Source: Reichenbachiella faecimaris (GTDB lineage: Bacteria; Bacteroidota; Bacteroidia; Cytophagales; Cyclobacteriaceae). Taken from it: 64,000 nt of DNA. The notes below the pieces were generated by a model. That model saw only the letters and a program-made list of their open reading frames with translations, did not search any database and was not told the origin of the DNA. Positions 18,698-27,445 of the stretch are shown here, in pieces. The stretch lies in contig NZ_FWYF01000001.1 in the NCBI RefSeq assembly GCF_900176375.1, positions 1 to 64,000 on the forward strand. The letters are read 5' to 3'. Position 1 is the first letter of the stretch. Each line of letters begins with the position of its first letter. Made by a program: the position numbers and the translations under genes.

Positions 18698-19468
18698 ATG
18701 AAAAACAGAATAAATAACTTACTTCAGAATAAAAATAATATCCTTTCAATCTATTTCACTGCTGGATATCCTGGCCTGAATGATACAATGAATATCATAG
18801 AGCAACTTGAAGAGTTGGGAGCGGATTTGCTGGAGATTGGAATCCCGTTTTCTGACCCAGTAGCAGACGGTCCTACCATTCAGCATAGCAATACGGTTGC
18901 CATCGAAAATGGCATGACCGTCAAACTACTTTTCGAGCAGTTGAAGGATGTAAGAAAGGCAGTGGATATACCGCTTATAATGATGAGTTCGTTCAATCCC
19001 ATTATTCAATATGGCTTCGAGGATTTCTGTAAAAAATGTAAAGAGATAGATGTGGATGGCTTGATCATTCCTGACCTACCCGTGGAAGAATATATTGACA
19101 ATTACAAATCGATTGTTGAAGCTAACGGATTGCGAAATATCATTCTCGTTACCCCAGCATCTACTGACCAAAGAATTCGCTTGGTAGATGAAAATACTGA
19201 TGGGTTTATCTATATGGTTTCGTCTTCTAGTACCACGGGTGAAAATAAGAATTTCACTTCAGACTTTGAAGCCTTTGCAAAGAGATTGGAGGCAATGAAT
19301 TTGAAGAATCCATTGATTACTGGATTTGGTATTAAAGATAAAACATCCTTCAATCAGGTCTGTAAATATTCAAAAGGAGGGATCATAGGTAGCGCTTTTG
19401 TAAAAGCAATTGCAGAAACTCCAGATGTCAGTAAAAACGTTAAAAAATTTATGAAACAATTCAATTAG
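18698..19468 (+). CDS. trpA: Tryptophan synthase alpha chain
   Basis: 256 aa from ATG 18698 (MKNRINNLLQ). The longer in-frame reading from 18554 overlaps trpB by more than 100 bp and is rejected. The motif LLEIGIPFSDPVADGPTIQ contains catalytic Glu46 and Asp57; the region VSSSSTTGE and FGIKDKTSF complete the phosphate site. It cleaves indole glycerol phosphate and channels indole to TrpB. Last gene of the operon; no clear intrinsic terminator follows. Confidence 0.97.
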   Translation: MKNRINNLLQNKNNILSIYFTAGYPGLNDTMNIIEQLEELGADLLEIGIPFSDPVADGPTIQHSNTVAIENGMTVKLLFEQLKDVRKAVDIPLIMMSSFNPIIQYGFEDFCKKCKEIDVDGLIIPDLPVEEYIDNYKSIVEANGLRNIILVTPASTDQRIRLVDENTDGFIYMVSSSSTTGENKNFTSDFEAFAKRLEAMNLKNPLITGFGIKDKTSFNQVCKYSKGGIIGSAFVKAIAETPDVSKNVKKFMKQFN

Positions 19469-19982
19469 GCTTGAAATTCTACTTTTAGACGTATCTAAAA
19501 ATCAATGTTTAAATACTTATAAATCAGTGTATTTATATGCTTAAAAGTCAATAATTAAGTTAATAAGATCAGGAAATTGGATTTTACATCCATGAACCAT
19601 TGAGATCAGCCATAGAAGATCTGAAATTCATAAAATTTCTTTGAATCAAGGATCAAATGTTTGGCTGTTGATAGTAGCATTCAGATGCTACGTGCCTTGG
19701 TCAGGTACTGATACATTCTTGATCAATGCCATGAATTAAACTTCACATCCATTTGATTTAAGATTATTCTTTTTATTTTGGCGGTTCGATCTATATCAAA
19801 CAACATCCAAAATTGATTAACCTCGTCGGATTCAAACGAATTTCATTTTACTTTTTAAGACATCTTTTGTCCAGCCAGAACATGGTTTGTAAGGCATGAG
19901 AATGGTCTGTATTTGAAATGGAAATAGAGAGAGTTTAAGTTGTTGGTAGAGGCGGTTAGAAATTAGAATTCTTAAAATCATT
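19469..19982 (+). other. 514-bp intergenic gap with a short perfect hairpin
   Basis: No ORF with coding character is visible. It contains a perfect 7-bp inverted repeat GTAGCAT/ATGCTAC with a 4-nt loop at 19674-19691, without a T-run, and a smaller one (GAAATT/AATTTC) about 50 bp upstream. A promoter for the first POT gene must lie here; TATTTTG-like sequences occur but no exact TAnnTTTG. Confidence 0.5.
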
Positions 19983-21746
19983 ATGGAAGACAGACAAGAA
20001 ATTTTTGGACACCCCAAGGGACTTTATATTTGTTTCCTTACAGAAATGTGGGAACGATTTTCATTCTATGGAATGAAATTTTTATTACTCTTGTACCTTA
20101 CGAAATACCACTTATTTACTGATGGATTGAGCTTGGATGTACTGGGTGCCTACGCAGGTTTAGTATATGCATTACCTGTGATTGGAGGCATGCTGGCCGA
20201 TAGGTATTTGGGCATGAGAAAGGCTGTCATATTTGGAGGAATTATGTTGTGCTTCGGACATTTGGGATTGGCTTTTGAAGGAGATCAGGCGACCATGGTA
20301 GATGGTGCACTTGTACAGGATAATTTTGCCTTGAATATTTTCTATTTATCACTTGCATTAATCATTGTTGGTGTGGGATTTTTGAAACCAAATATTTCAA
20401 CTATTGTAGGTAAACTATATGAAGTAGGAGACGAAAGAAGAGATTCTGGATTCACGATATTCTATATGGGCATCAACCTTGGATCATTTGCTGCTACTAT
20501 ACTATGTGGGTATTTAGGAGAAAATTATGGCTGGGGTTATGGTTTTGGCTTAGCAGGAATTGGCATGCTGTTGGGCTTGGTGGTATTTCTTTGGGGGCAG
20601 CGTTTTCTTCAAGGACATGCCGAGCCCGATAATCCAGAGGTTTTAAAGGAAAAAGGCTTTCTGGGACTGAATAAAGAATTGACGATTTATATGGGTTCAT
20701 TAGTAAGTGTGCCACTCATTTGGTTTTTGGTTCAGTCGAACGCGATTGTACATAATACATTGAACGCCATGGCATTTGGCGTGCTGGCTTGGCTGGTCTG
20801 GTTTCTTTACAAGGAATGTGATAAAGTAGAACGTGGGCGAATGACTGTATTGGCTTCTTTGACATTGTTTACTGTTGTTTTTTGGGCACTTTTTGAACAG
20901 AGTGCTGCGTCTATGACCTTGTATGCTGATAGAGTAGTGGATCGCGTCTTGGTAGATGTGACTTACATGCCTGATGAAACGATAGGGCTATACCTAATGG
21001 CTTTTGTGCTTATTGCTATTCCATTTGTCGTAGGATTCTTTGGCCGCGCAAAATTTGGTGCTATGAACGATTCCGAAAAGAAAATCTCTGGGTCTATTTT
21101 CATTCTGATAGCTGCTACCTTGATTTACTTAGGAGTTGATGCTTTGGGTTTTGCAGGTGCAGTTGCAGCATCCACTTCTGGACTTCCTGTAAAATGGGAA
21201 GTGACAGCTGTGCAAACGGGTTCTTTGAATGCAATGTTTATTTTCTTACTCGCGCCTTTGTTTGCTTGGTTATGGACATTTTTGAGCAAGCATAAATTAG
21301 AACCTGGAACTCCATTGAAATTTGGACTTGGTATTTTGCAAGCTGGCTTAGGTTTTGGCGCACTGGTAATTGGCGCTTCCATGCCTGATGCTTCTGGAAA
21401 AGTGGCCTACATCTGGATTGTATTGGCCTACTTACTACATACCACAGGTGAGCTTTGCTTATCACCTGTAGGGCTATCTGCCGTCACCAAACTCTCTGTA
21501 CCTAAGGTGGTCGGTTTCATGATGGGCGTCTGGTTTTTGGCCACTGCTTATTCAGAGCTCGTAGCAGCACAAATCGCCAAATTTGCCGCCATAGACACAG
21601 ATGGAGGTATAGTGACAGACGTAGCAGCTGCGAGCGCTGTATATGCTGATTTTTTCTCTTCATTGATGTGGGTAGGAGTGGCTATCAGCGTGGTACTGTT
21701 TGTATTGGCTCCTTTAATGAAAAAGGGTATGCATGGCGTAAATTAA
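19983..21746 (+). CDS. POT/PTR family proton-dependent oligopeptide transporter
   Basis: 587 aa, 12-14 hydrophobic segments. The family signature ExxERFxxYG is present as EMWERFSFYGMK, followed by GGMLADRYLG and the GFLKPNIST motif and the FTIFYMGINLGSF motif (PTR2 signature region). A late LCLSPVGLSAVTKLSP-like segment is also conserved. It imports di- and tripeptides with protons across the inner membrane. It is followed by a terminator and then a paralogue (21905), so the two are tandem but separately transcribed. Confidence 0.92.
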   Translation: MEDRQEIFGHPKGLYICFLTEMWERFSFYGMKFLLLLYLTKYHLFTDGLSLDVLGAYAGLVYALPVIGGMLADRYLGMRKAVIFGGIMLCFGHLGLAFEGDQATMVDGALVQDNFALNIFYLSLALIIVGVGFLKPNISTIVGKLYEVGDERRDSGFTIFYMGINLGSFAATILCGYLGENYGWGYGFGLAGIGMLLGLVVFLWGQRFLQGHAEPDNPEVLKEKGFLGLNKELTIYMGSLVSVPLIWFLVQSNAIVHNTLNAMAFGVLAWLVWFLYKECDKVERGRMTVLASLTLFTVVFWALFEQSAASMTLYADRVVDRVLVDVTYMPDETIGLYLMAFVLIAIPFVVGFFGRAKFGAMNDSEKKISGSIFILIAATLIYLGVDALGFAGAVAASTSGLPVKWEVTAVQTGSLNAMFIFLLAPLFAWLWTFLSKHKLEPGTPLKFGLGILQAGLGFGALVIGASMPDASGKVAYIWIVLAYLLHTTGELCLSPVGLSAVTKLSVPKVVGFMMGVWFLATAYSELVAAQIAKFAAIDTDGGIVTDVAAASAVYADFFSSLMWVGVAISVVLFVLAPLMKKGMHGVN

Positions 21747-21770
21747 GAAGGTATTAAATTTTTTGATAGA

Positions 21771-21799
21771 AAACCGCAGGTCAGTCCTGCGGTTTTTTT
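21771..21799 (+). terminator. Intrinsic terminator of the first POT gene
   Basis: AAACCGCAGG (21771-21780), loop TCAGT, CCTGCGG (21786-21792) and a run of seven T. A strong GC-rich stem followed by a T tract, 25 bp after the stop. Confidence 0.9.
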
Positions 21800-21904
21800 G
21801 TGCCAAAATTGATCCATTCAGCCGTTTTATTAACCATTGATAGCACGCAGACAGGCCAAATAGTTCAATCTTATTATATTCGTCAAATTTTTAAGATTGA
21901 ATAT

Positions 21905-23431
21905 ATGAATGCAAAACAACAACCCGAGTTATTCGGCCACCCCAAAGGGCTCTTTTATTTATTTTTTGCTGAGCTCTGGGAACGATTTAGTTTCTATGGG
22001 ATGCGGGCATTGCTCACACTGTACATGGTCAATGAGATGTTTAGTGCATCTGCAGAAAGAGATAGCATTGCCTTTGGTATTTACGCCGCATACGGTATGT
22101 TGGTATATGCCACGCCAGCTATAGGTGGCGTAGTGGCAGATAAGTTGCTAGGATTTAGACGTGCAGTTATGTTGGGTGCAGTGTTTTTCACGGCAGGCCA
22201 TTTTATTCTGGCCATTGAGCACCCTGTTGCATTTTATACAGCCTTAGGTTTGTTGATTATAGGCAATGGCTTCTTTAAGCCTAATATTTCCTCATTTGTA
22301 GGGACACTTTATGAAAAAGGAGATGTGAGAAGAGATTCTGGTTTTACCATCTTTTATATGGGAATCAACGTGGGCGCAGCTGTTGCGCCAATTCTTTGCG
22401 GTTGGTTAGGTGTAACTTATGGATGGCACTATGGATTTGGAGCAGCAGGTATTGGTATGCTTACTGGTTTGATTGTGTTCTACAATGGAACAGTGAATGG
22501 AGTTTTTGGAGATCATGGATTACCACCATCAGAAGAAGCTTTAAATGAAAATGTTTTTGGTTTAAAGAAGAAACATTGGGTGCCAGTCGTGGCTGTGTTG
22601 TTGGTTCCAGTCATTGCTTATTTGATCCAGTTTGGTGATTTTGTGCTAGAGGCCTTTGGAAGTGTCATGTTTGAAGGAACAATTGTTTCTTTCATATTCA
22701 ATATTTTGGTTTTGGGTGTGTTGGGCTATCTCATTTATACATTTACGAAAGTGTCTGGAAAGGAGAGAGGGCAGCTGTTTATGGTTCTTTATATGACTTT
22801 GCTCATGACAGTTTTCTGGGCGTTTTATGAACTGACAGGGAGTTTGCTGACACTTTTTGCAGACAGAAATGTAGAGCTTGTTGGATTTACTGCCGCAGGT
22901 ACCAATGGCATCACAGCCATCTTTGTAGTGCTTCTGGCCATCCCTTTTTCAGCCATGTGGATCGCCTTAAAGAAGAAAAATTTAAACCCAAGAACACCTT
23001 ATAAATTTGCAATAGGCTTGTTGCTCATTGGTGTAGGATTTTATGTATTGGCAATGAGTGGTGGATTTGCCAATAGTGAGGGCAAAGTGCCTATGCTATT
23101 TCTAGTTGTGGCCTACTTTCTTTTAGTAGTTGGGGAATTAAATATGTCTCCTGTGGGCTTGTCCAAGATTACCGAGCTCACCCCAAAGAAATTAGTAGGC
23201 TTTATGATGGGTATTTGGTTTATGGCAGTAGCCTATGCCTTCAATATTGGCGGATGGATTGGTAGAAGCATGGCTATCAATACCAGTGATATAGAAGCAG
23301 CCTCTGGCATGGATTCATTAAATGTATATGTAGAAGGGTTTGAAAAAATTGGAACTTTTGGCCTGGGACTCGGATTGCTTGCTTTGATTTTAGCACCATT
23401 TCTGAAGAAACTCATGCATGAGGTTCATTAA
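21905..23431 (+). CDS. POT/PTR family oligopeptide transporter (second paralogue)
   Basis: 508 aa from ATG 21905 (MNAKQQPELFGHPKG), which aligns with the start of the upstream paralogue (QEIFGHPKG). Longer in-frame readings begin inside the preceding terminator. It carries ELWERFSFYGMR, GGVVADKLLG, NGFFKPNISS, FTIFYMGINVG and LNMSPVGLSKITELTP. It is about 80 residues shorter than the first copy, with differing central loops, suggesting a distinct peptide preference. Probably an old tandem duplication. Confidence 0.91.
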   Translation: MNAKQQPELFGHPKGLFYLFFAELWERFSFYGMRALLTLYMVNEMFSASAERDSIAFGIYAAYGMLVYATPAIGGVVADKLLGFRRAVMLGAVFFTAGHFILAIEHPVAFYTALGLLIIGNGFFKPNISSFVGTLYEKGDVRRDSGFTIFYMGINVGAAVAPILCGWLGVTYGWHYGFGAAGIGMLTGLIVFYNGTVNGVFGDHGLPPSEEALNENVFGLKKKHWVPVVAVLLVPVIAYLIQFGDFVLEAFGSVMFEGTIVSFIFNILVLGVLGYLIYTFTKVSGKERGQLFMVLYMTLLMTVFWAFYELTGSLLTLFADRNVELVGFTAAGTNGITAIFVVLLAIPFSAMWIALKKKNLNPRTPYKFAIGLLLIGVGFYVLAMSGGFANSEGKVPMLFLVVAYFLLVVGELNMSPVGLSKITELTPKKLVGFMMGIWFMAVAYAFNIGGWIGRSMAINTSDIEAASGMDSLNVYVEGFEKIGTFGLGLGLLALILAPFLKKLMHEVH

Positions 23432-23588
23432 TTGATTTGAACAGGTGAGGTTAAGATAGAATCGCACAACTTCGATTTTGATTAATTTGAATACCTTTAG
23501 TTAAAACTTAATCAATAAAACATTGTAATATTCAATGAAGCTATTCTCCTTTGTGGTTTCTAATTACTTAATCTTAAATGATCTTAAC

Positions 23589-24041
23589 ATGAAGAAAATA
23601 TTAGTTTTAACTGTTGTATTTGTAAGTATACTTTCATCGGCTAGAGCCCAGGAGGTTGGGATTAGATTGGGAGATGTGTTGGGCAATGATGCAGCAGTAG
23701 ACGCCATTTTTTCGATAGGTGATTTTAGCAGAATACATGCTGATGCGAGTTTTGGCAAGCAGTTTGGCGAAAGTACAGTTGGCTTGGAAGTCCTGTATGA
23801 CTTTTTTTATAAACCAGTGGGCGATGTGCCAGGACTCAATTGGTATATTGGGGTAGGGCCATCCGTGTTGATTGCCAATGACCTTTTCTTAGGCGCAAGT
23901 GGTGAAATAGGAATCGAGTATCATTTTGATTTTCCATTGGCCTTGGGAGCTGATTGGCGCCCTACCTTTTGGCTAATAGAAGAAACGGACTTTAGGGGAG
24001 ATAGCTTTGGTATCAATGCCAGATATGTCTTTGGGAAGTAG
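23589..24041 (+). CDS. Small outer-membrane/secreted beta-barrel-like protein
   Basis: 150 aa from ATG 23589 (MKKILVLTVVFVSILSSARAQ), which gives a clean signal peptide; an upstream in-frame ATG at 23535 would place 18 residues ahead of it. The mature part has alternating strands (VGIRLGDVLG, VGLEVLYDFFYK, LNWYIGVGPSVLIA, LGASGEIGIEYHF, GINARYVFGK) as in porin-family barrels. Function unknown. A bidirectional terminator follows. Confidence 0.65.
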   Translation: MKKILVLTVVFVSILSSARAQEVGIRLGDVLGNDAAVDAIFSIGDFSRIHADASFGKQFGESTVGLEVLYDFFYKPVGDVPGLNWYIGVGPSVLIANDLFLGASGEIGIEYHFDFPLALGADWRPTFWLIEETDFRGDSFGINARYVFGK

Positions 24042-24060
24042 GTTCTGTTTTGAAAGATAT

Positions 24061-24098
24061 AAAAAAAGGCTCATCAGATTTTCTGATGAGCCTTTTTT
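24061..24098. terminator. Bidirectional intrinsic terminator
   Basis: A long, perfect stem: AAGGCTCATCAGA / TCTGATGAGCCTT with a 3-nt loop, flanked by A-run and T-run so that it works in both directions. It separates the plus-strand barrel gene (ends 24041) from the minus-strand carbonic anhydrase gene (ends 24169). Confidence 0.92.
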
Positions 24099-24168
24099 GT
24101 GAGGATGTCCTTTTAATCATTCTCGTTTTCCAGAGATTGTGTTATCAGACCCAACATCACTTTTTGAC

Positions 24169-24807
24169 TTAATCTAAGCCAGTGAATCTATATATACCCT
24201 CTAACTGGTCAATATTGGAGTATTTGCAGTCCAAATCTTTGATCTTTCCATTATTCAGTGAATACACCCAGCCATGAATTTCAAGTTCTCTATTTTTCCA
24301 TGCTCGCTGAACATATGAAGTTTTGGCTAGGTTGTGAACTTGTTCGATAACATTGAGTTCCACCATTCTATTCTCTTTGGCTACAGGGTCTTCAATTTTA
24401 TCAAGTTCAGACTTATTATTTTGGTAAATATCCTTAACATAAGCCAGCCATCGGCCTACTAAGCCTACAAAGCCATTGCCCATGGCAGCTTGAACACCAC
24501 CACAACCGTAATGACCACATACAATAATGTGCTTGACATGAAGGTACTCGACAGCATATTGTAGTACACTCAACATATTCGTGTCTGAGTGGATCACTTG
24601 GTTGGCTATATTGCGATGGACGAATACCTCTCCAGATTCAGTACCTGTTATTTCATTGGCAGGAACTCGACTATCTGAGCATCCAATCCAAAGAAATTCG
24701 GGCTTCTGGCCCTTCGCTAAATTTGTAAAATAGTTTGGGTCAAGAGCGAGTTTTTCTTTTACCCATTCTTCATTGCCTTTGATTAGTTTGTTGTATGACG
24801 TTTTCAT
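24169..24807 (-). CDS. can: Beta-class carbonic anhydrase
   Basis: 212 aa. The zinc ligands Cys43 (GCSDSRVP), His99 and Cys102 (VCGHYGCGG) and the Asp45-Arg47 dyad are all present. It interconverts CO2 and bicarbonate in the cytoplasm, supplying bicarbonate for carboxylations. Length is usual for the Can/CynT branch. It is monocistronic and bounded by a bidirectional terminator at its 3' end. Confidence 0.95.
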   Translation of the reverse strand: MKTSYNKLIKGNEEWVKEKLALDPNYFTNLAKGQKPEFLWIGCSDSRVPANEITGTESGEVFVHRNIANQVIHSDTNMLSVLQYAVEYLHVKHIIVCGHYGCGGVQAAMGNGFVGLVGRWLAYVKDIYQNNKSELDKIEDPVAKENRMVELNVIEQVHNLAKTSYVQRAWKNRELEIHGWVYSLNNGKIKDLDCKYSNIDQLEGIYRFTGLD

Positions 24808-24916
24808 ATTTTTTTATCTAAAATTGAGATAAACAAATATGCATCATAAAGAATGAAAGAGTCAATCCGTATTTTCTGCAATTCTTGAATTTCATATTGA
24901 AAAAAATATTATTTCT

Positions 24917-25564
24917 TCAGTAATATTCTAATTCAAAAGAATCCAGTAAGTCCCTGATTTCCTGATTGACTTTTTCATAATCAACTGCATCCAACTTCCC
25001 AGTCTTTTCTATTTGATCAATAAGATGGTGTACGTGCTTGATGATGGATTTCTCTTTCAATAAATAGGCGGAATTTTCATCCTTTATATATGTGATTGAT
25101 TTATTTAATAGGATCAATACAGTATTCATAAGCCCGAGTGGTTTCAAATATTGGCCTTCTAAAAATTCCTTCTCAGAAATCCTAAGCTCAGCGTATGCTA
25201 CTGAATTGATGCATCTAAAATAAGCTTGATTCAATTCGGTTTCACTAATATTTTCCTGACTGATCAATACAGTCAGTTTTTGAAGCTCAAATATTGATTT
25301 GTCCACATAGGAATTAGCATCTGGTGTGCTGTATCGTTCTATGGACTGCATGGCATGAGTTGCCTTTTGGAGCATTTCAGTGGCATCATAAATATGGTGC
25401 CTGTTGAACTCCAGCTGTGCTTTTGATAGAAAAAATATAGGTGCTGTACTTAGCCATTCGCTGAGATTGGATTTATAATAAGTCTTACTAAACTGGGACA
25501 GCAAAAACATGCTCACGCAAATGAGCACGATGCTCCAAATGGCGATAGTATTGTTTTTCATCAT
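24917..25564 (-). CDS. Membrane-anchored helical protein of unknown function
   Basis: 215 aa. One N-terminal transmembrane helix (about residues 8-27, IAIWSIVLICVSMFLLSQF) is followed by a ~185-residue helical domain with no motif I recognise. The architecture (short anchor, periplasmic helical domain) resembles small sensory or accessory proteins. It sits 50 bp downstream of a frameshifted single-helix ORF in the same direction. The promoter region of that pair carries one of three motifs also found in front of the neighbouring two-component operon and RND operon, so a link to that regulon is plausible but unproven. Confidence 0.6.
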   Translation of the reverse strand: MMKNNTIAIWSIVLICVSMFLLSQFSKTYYKSNLSEWLSTAPIFFLSKAQLEFNRHHIYDATEMLQKATHAMQSIERYSTPDANSYVDKSIFELQKLTVLISQENISETELNQAYFRCINSVAYAELRISEKEFLEGQYLKPLGLMNTVLILLNKSITYIKDENSAYLLKEKSIIKHVHHLIDQIEKTGKLDAVDYEKVNQEIRDLLDSFELEYY

Positions 25565-25614
25565 AGGTAAATTAAGTCCTTGTAATTCATAGATTATTCC
25601 AGTTGCATGCTCAA

Positions 25615-25801
25615 TTAGCCGTTTCCTAAAAGGGCTTCAATCTCTAGATTGATTTCATCAAAATGCAGTGTTTGATATGTGCTAGTTTTGGCCAGTGAGT
25701 CGAGAATATCATTACGGGTAATGAATGATTAATAAGATGGCCATGAGAATCATGGTCAGAGTAGTGATGATAATAAGTTTGTATTTTAAGGTTTTCGACA
25801 T
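25615..25801 (-). pseudogene. Small single-helix membrane protein gene, apparently frameshifted
   Basis: An ATG at 25801 encodes MSKTLKYKLIIITTLTMILM..., a single transmembrane segment, ending at TAA 25712. In the +1 frame coding continues directly (RNDILDSLAKTSTYQTLHF ... EALLGNG) to TAA 25615 but has no ATG of its own. Removing one C from the CCC at the junction (plus-strand GGG near 25716-25719) would give one 61-62-residue anchored protein (helix, then polar tail). This may be a real indel, a base-calling error or recoding. An upstream in-frame ATG at 25897 would precede the putative operator 25838-25858, so 25801 is the likelier start. Confidence 0.45.
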
Positions 25802-25837
25802 GGCTTTAATCTTGCTTCTTAAAGTGAAAGTAAAACT

Positions 25838-25858
25838 GGATTCTGAATAATTTCTGTA
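25838..25858 (-). promoter_or_regulatory. Putative response-regulator box 1
   Basis: On the minus strand: ACAGAAATTATTCAGAAT. It contains CAGA twice, 11 bp apart, and matches the boxes at 25966 and 28869 at 16 of 21 positions. It lies 37 bp upstream of the ATG at 25801. Confidence 0.45.
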
Positions 25859-25965
25859 GTATTTATTTTGTTCATCATAGCAACTCAATGAGATCAAAAG
25901 GCGCTGTATAGATGAATTAATAGGGTTATGAAATTATTTACTGGCCATTTGTAAAAGTTCTTTAA

Positions 25966-25986
25966 TTCATATTTTATTCAGAATTG
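25966..25986 (+). promoter_or_regulatory. Putative response-regulator box 2
   Basis: Contains ATTTTATTCAGAATTG. It is identical to the box at 28869-28889 in 19 of 21 positions. TTCA repeats with 11-bp spacing, as in tandem half-sites bound by OmpR/PhoB-type regulators. It lies 27 bp before the ATG of the gene at 26013, which precedes the two-component genes. Confidence 0.5.
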
Positions 25987-26012
25987 CCATTTAAGATTGA
26001 AGAAAAAAAGTC

Positions 26013-26750
26013 ATGGATAACAATTTTGATATTTTCGTAGATCACTGGCATCAAGTGGTGGTCATCTGGTCACAAATTCTTTTAGGCTGTTCTGTTCTTA
26101 TTCTCATGTACTATTTTATTGTACTCAATATGAAGAGAAGTCTGGTAGAGCAATACAATTTCATAAGTACCAATGAGATTAAATATCTGTGGTACGCTGG
26201 AATGAGCTTATCATTGACGTTTGCCTTTTTTCTCAACTCGTCAATCGTAAGAGTACATGTCACTCGAACAGAGTTTATTCTTGGGGTCAAGACATTTGTT
26301 TCCTTGATTATAGGGTTGCTTTTTGCTAGCGCCATCAAGACTTATCTCAATGTATACTACCCGTTTCGTTTGGAAAAAAGGCTGAACAAACTTAGGTTTC
26401 GTAGCAGAATATCGCCAAAAACTGGAGTTGAAATGAGACTGCTTACAGAAAAGGAGGAAGATGTACATCTAACCAAGGAAATGATTGAACATGAGAATAT
26501 TCGTGCGTATGAATATGATGTTTGGTTGGATGAAACCAATGGAGAGAAGATCATTGAGAAATATGAGGTCAACCGACATTTGATTATATGTAATGAATGC
26601 AATTATCGAACCGCCAGAGACATCAAAGAGGAAGTAGTAAAGGAGCCTTCTGAAACTGAACAAGGCGAAATGATGAAGCATTATGAGTGCTCATATTGTG
26701 GTCATAGACAACAAAAGAAATCACCCATTGCAGCCTTGTCAACGAATTAA
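26013..26750 (+). CDS. Three-helix membrane protein with C-terminal zinc-ribbon-like tail
   Basis: 245 aa. Transmembrane helices lie at about 17-38, 59-75 and 88-107. A basic stretch (about 118-133, RLEKRLNKLRFRSR) and a cytoplasmic acidic region follow. The tail has two CxxC pairs, Cys193/Cys196 (CNECNYRT) and Cys226/Cys229 (CSYCGHRQ), as in a zinc ribbon. I do not recognise the family. It is 17 bp upstream of the response regulator and so probably co-transcribed with the two-component system. A role in sensing or modulating that system is inference from position only. Confidence 0.65.
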   Translation: MDNNFDIFVDHWHQVVVIWSQILLGCSVLILMYYFIVLNMKRSLVEQYNFISTNEIKYLWYAGMSLSLTFAFFLNSSIVRVHVTRTEFILGVKTFVSLIIGLLFASAIKTYLNVYYPFRLEKRLNKLRFRSRISPKTGVEMRLLTEKEEDVHLTKEMIEHENIRAYEYDVWLDETNGEKIIEKYEVNRHLIICNECNYRTARDIKEEVVKEPSETEQGEMMKHYECSYCGHRQQKKSPIAALSTN

Positions 26751-26767
26751 TTATTTTACTTGACGTT

Positions 26768-27445
26768 ATGAATATTCTAATTATAGAAGACGAGCCAGCT
26801 TTGGCTGAGTCTATCATCAAATACCTGAATAAAGATGGCTATCACTGCGAATGGGTAGCTACACTAAATGAGGCATTTGAGAAAATTCATCTCTATACCT
26901 ATGATTGTCTGCTGGTAGATATCACCCTGCCAGGTGGGAGTGGCATGGAGGTCGTGCAGAGATTGAAAAAGAATAAATCTGAGTCAGGTATAATTATCAT
27001 TTCAGCTAAAAATTCGGTAGACGACCGGATAGAAGGCTTGGATATTGGTGCCGATGACTACCTGTCCAAGCCATTCGACTTATCCGAACTCAATGCCCGG
27101 ATCAAGTCAGTACTTAGACGTAGAAATTTTAGTGGGCATAACGAAATCGTATTTAAAGAAATCACGATTTTACCCGTTGAGCGCAGTGTGAAAGTGTGCG
27201 GCAAACCGCTTAATCTTACCAAAAAGGAATACGATTTATTACTCTATTTTATTTCTAATCAGAATCGGGTGATTTCTAAGAGTTCCATTGCAGAGCACCT
27301 TTGGGGTGATTATATGGATATGGCAGATTCTTATGATTTTATTTATGCACATCTCAAAAATCTAAGAAAAAAAATCATTGCTCTTGGCGGAGATGATTAT
27401 ATTCAGACTGTATATGGTGTTGGTTATAAATTCACTCAGTTTTGA
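26768..27445 (+). CDS. OmpR/PhoB-family response regulator
   Basis: 225 aa. The receiver domain has the acidic pocket (IIEDEP), phosphoacceptor Asp51 (LLVDITLPGGSG) and Lys101 (LSKPFD). A winged-helix DNA-binding domain follows (LTKKEYDLLLYFI ... VYGVGYKF). It lies between the zinc-ribbon membrane gene and its histidine kinase, whose TTG start overlaps the regulator's TGA stop. The repeated motif at 25838, 25966 and 28869 is the best candidate for its binding site (inference). Confidence 0.95.
   Translation: MNILIIEDEPALAESIIKYLNKDGYHCEWVATLNEAFEKIHLYTYDCLLVDITLPGGSGMEVVQRLKKNKSESGIIIISAKNSVDDRIEGLDIGADDYLSKPFDLSELNARIKSVLRRRNFSGHNEIVFKEITILPVERSVKVCGKPLNLTKKEYDLLLYFISNQNRVISKSSIAEHLWGDYMDMADSYDFIYAHLKNLRKKIIALGGDDYIQTVYGVGYKFTQF

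Noticed and set aside
25802-25897. Longer start for the small single-helix ORF
   Set aside because: It includes the operator-like box and a low-hydrophobicity stretch; ATG 25801 directly precedes the membrane helix.
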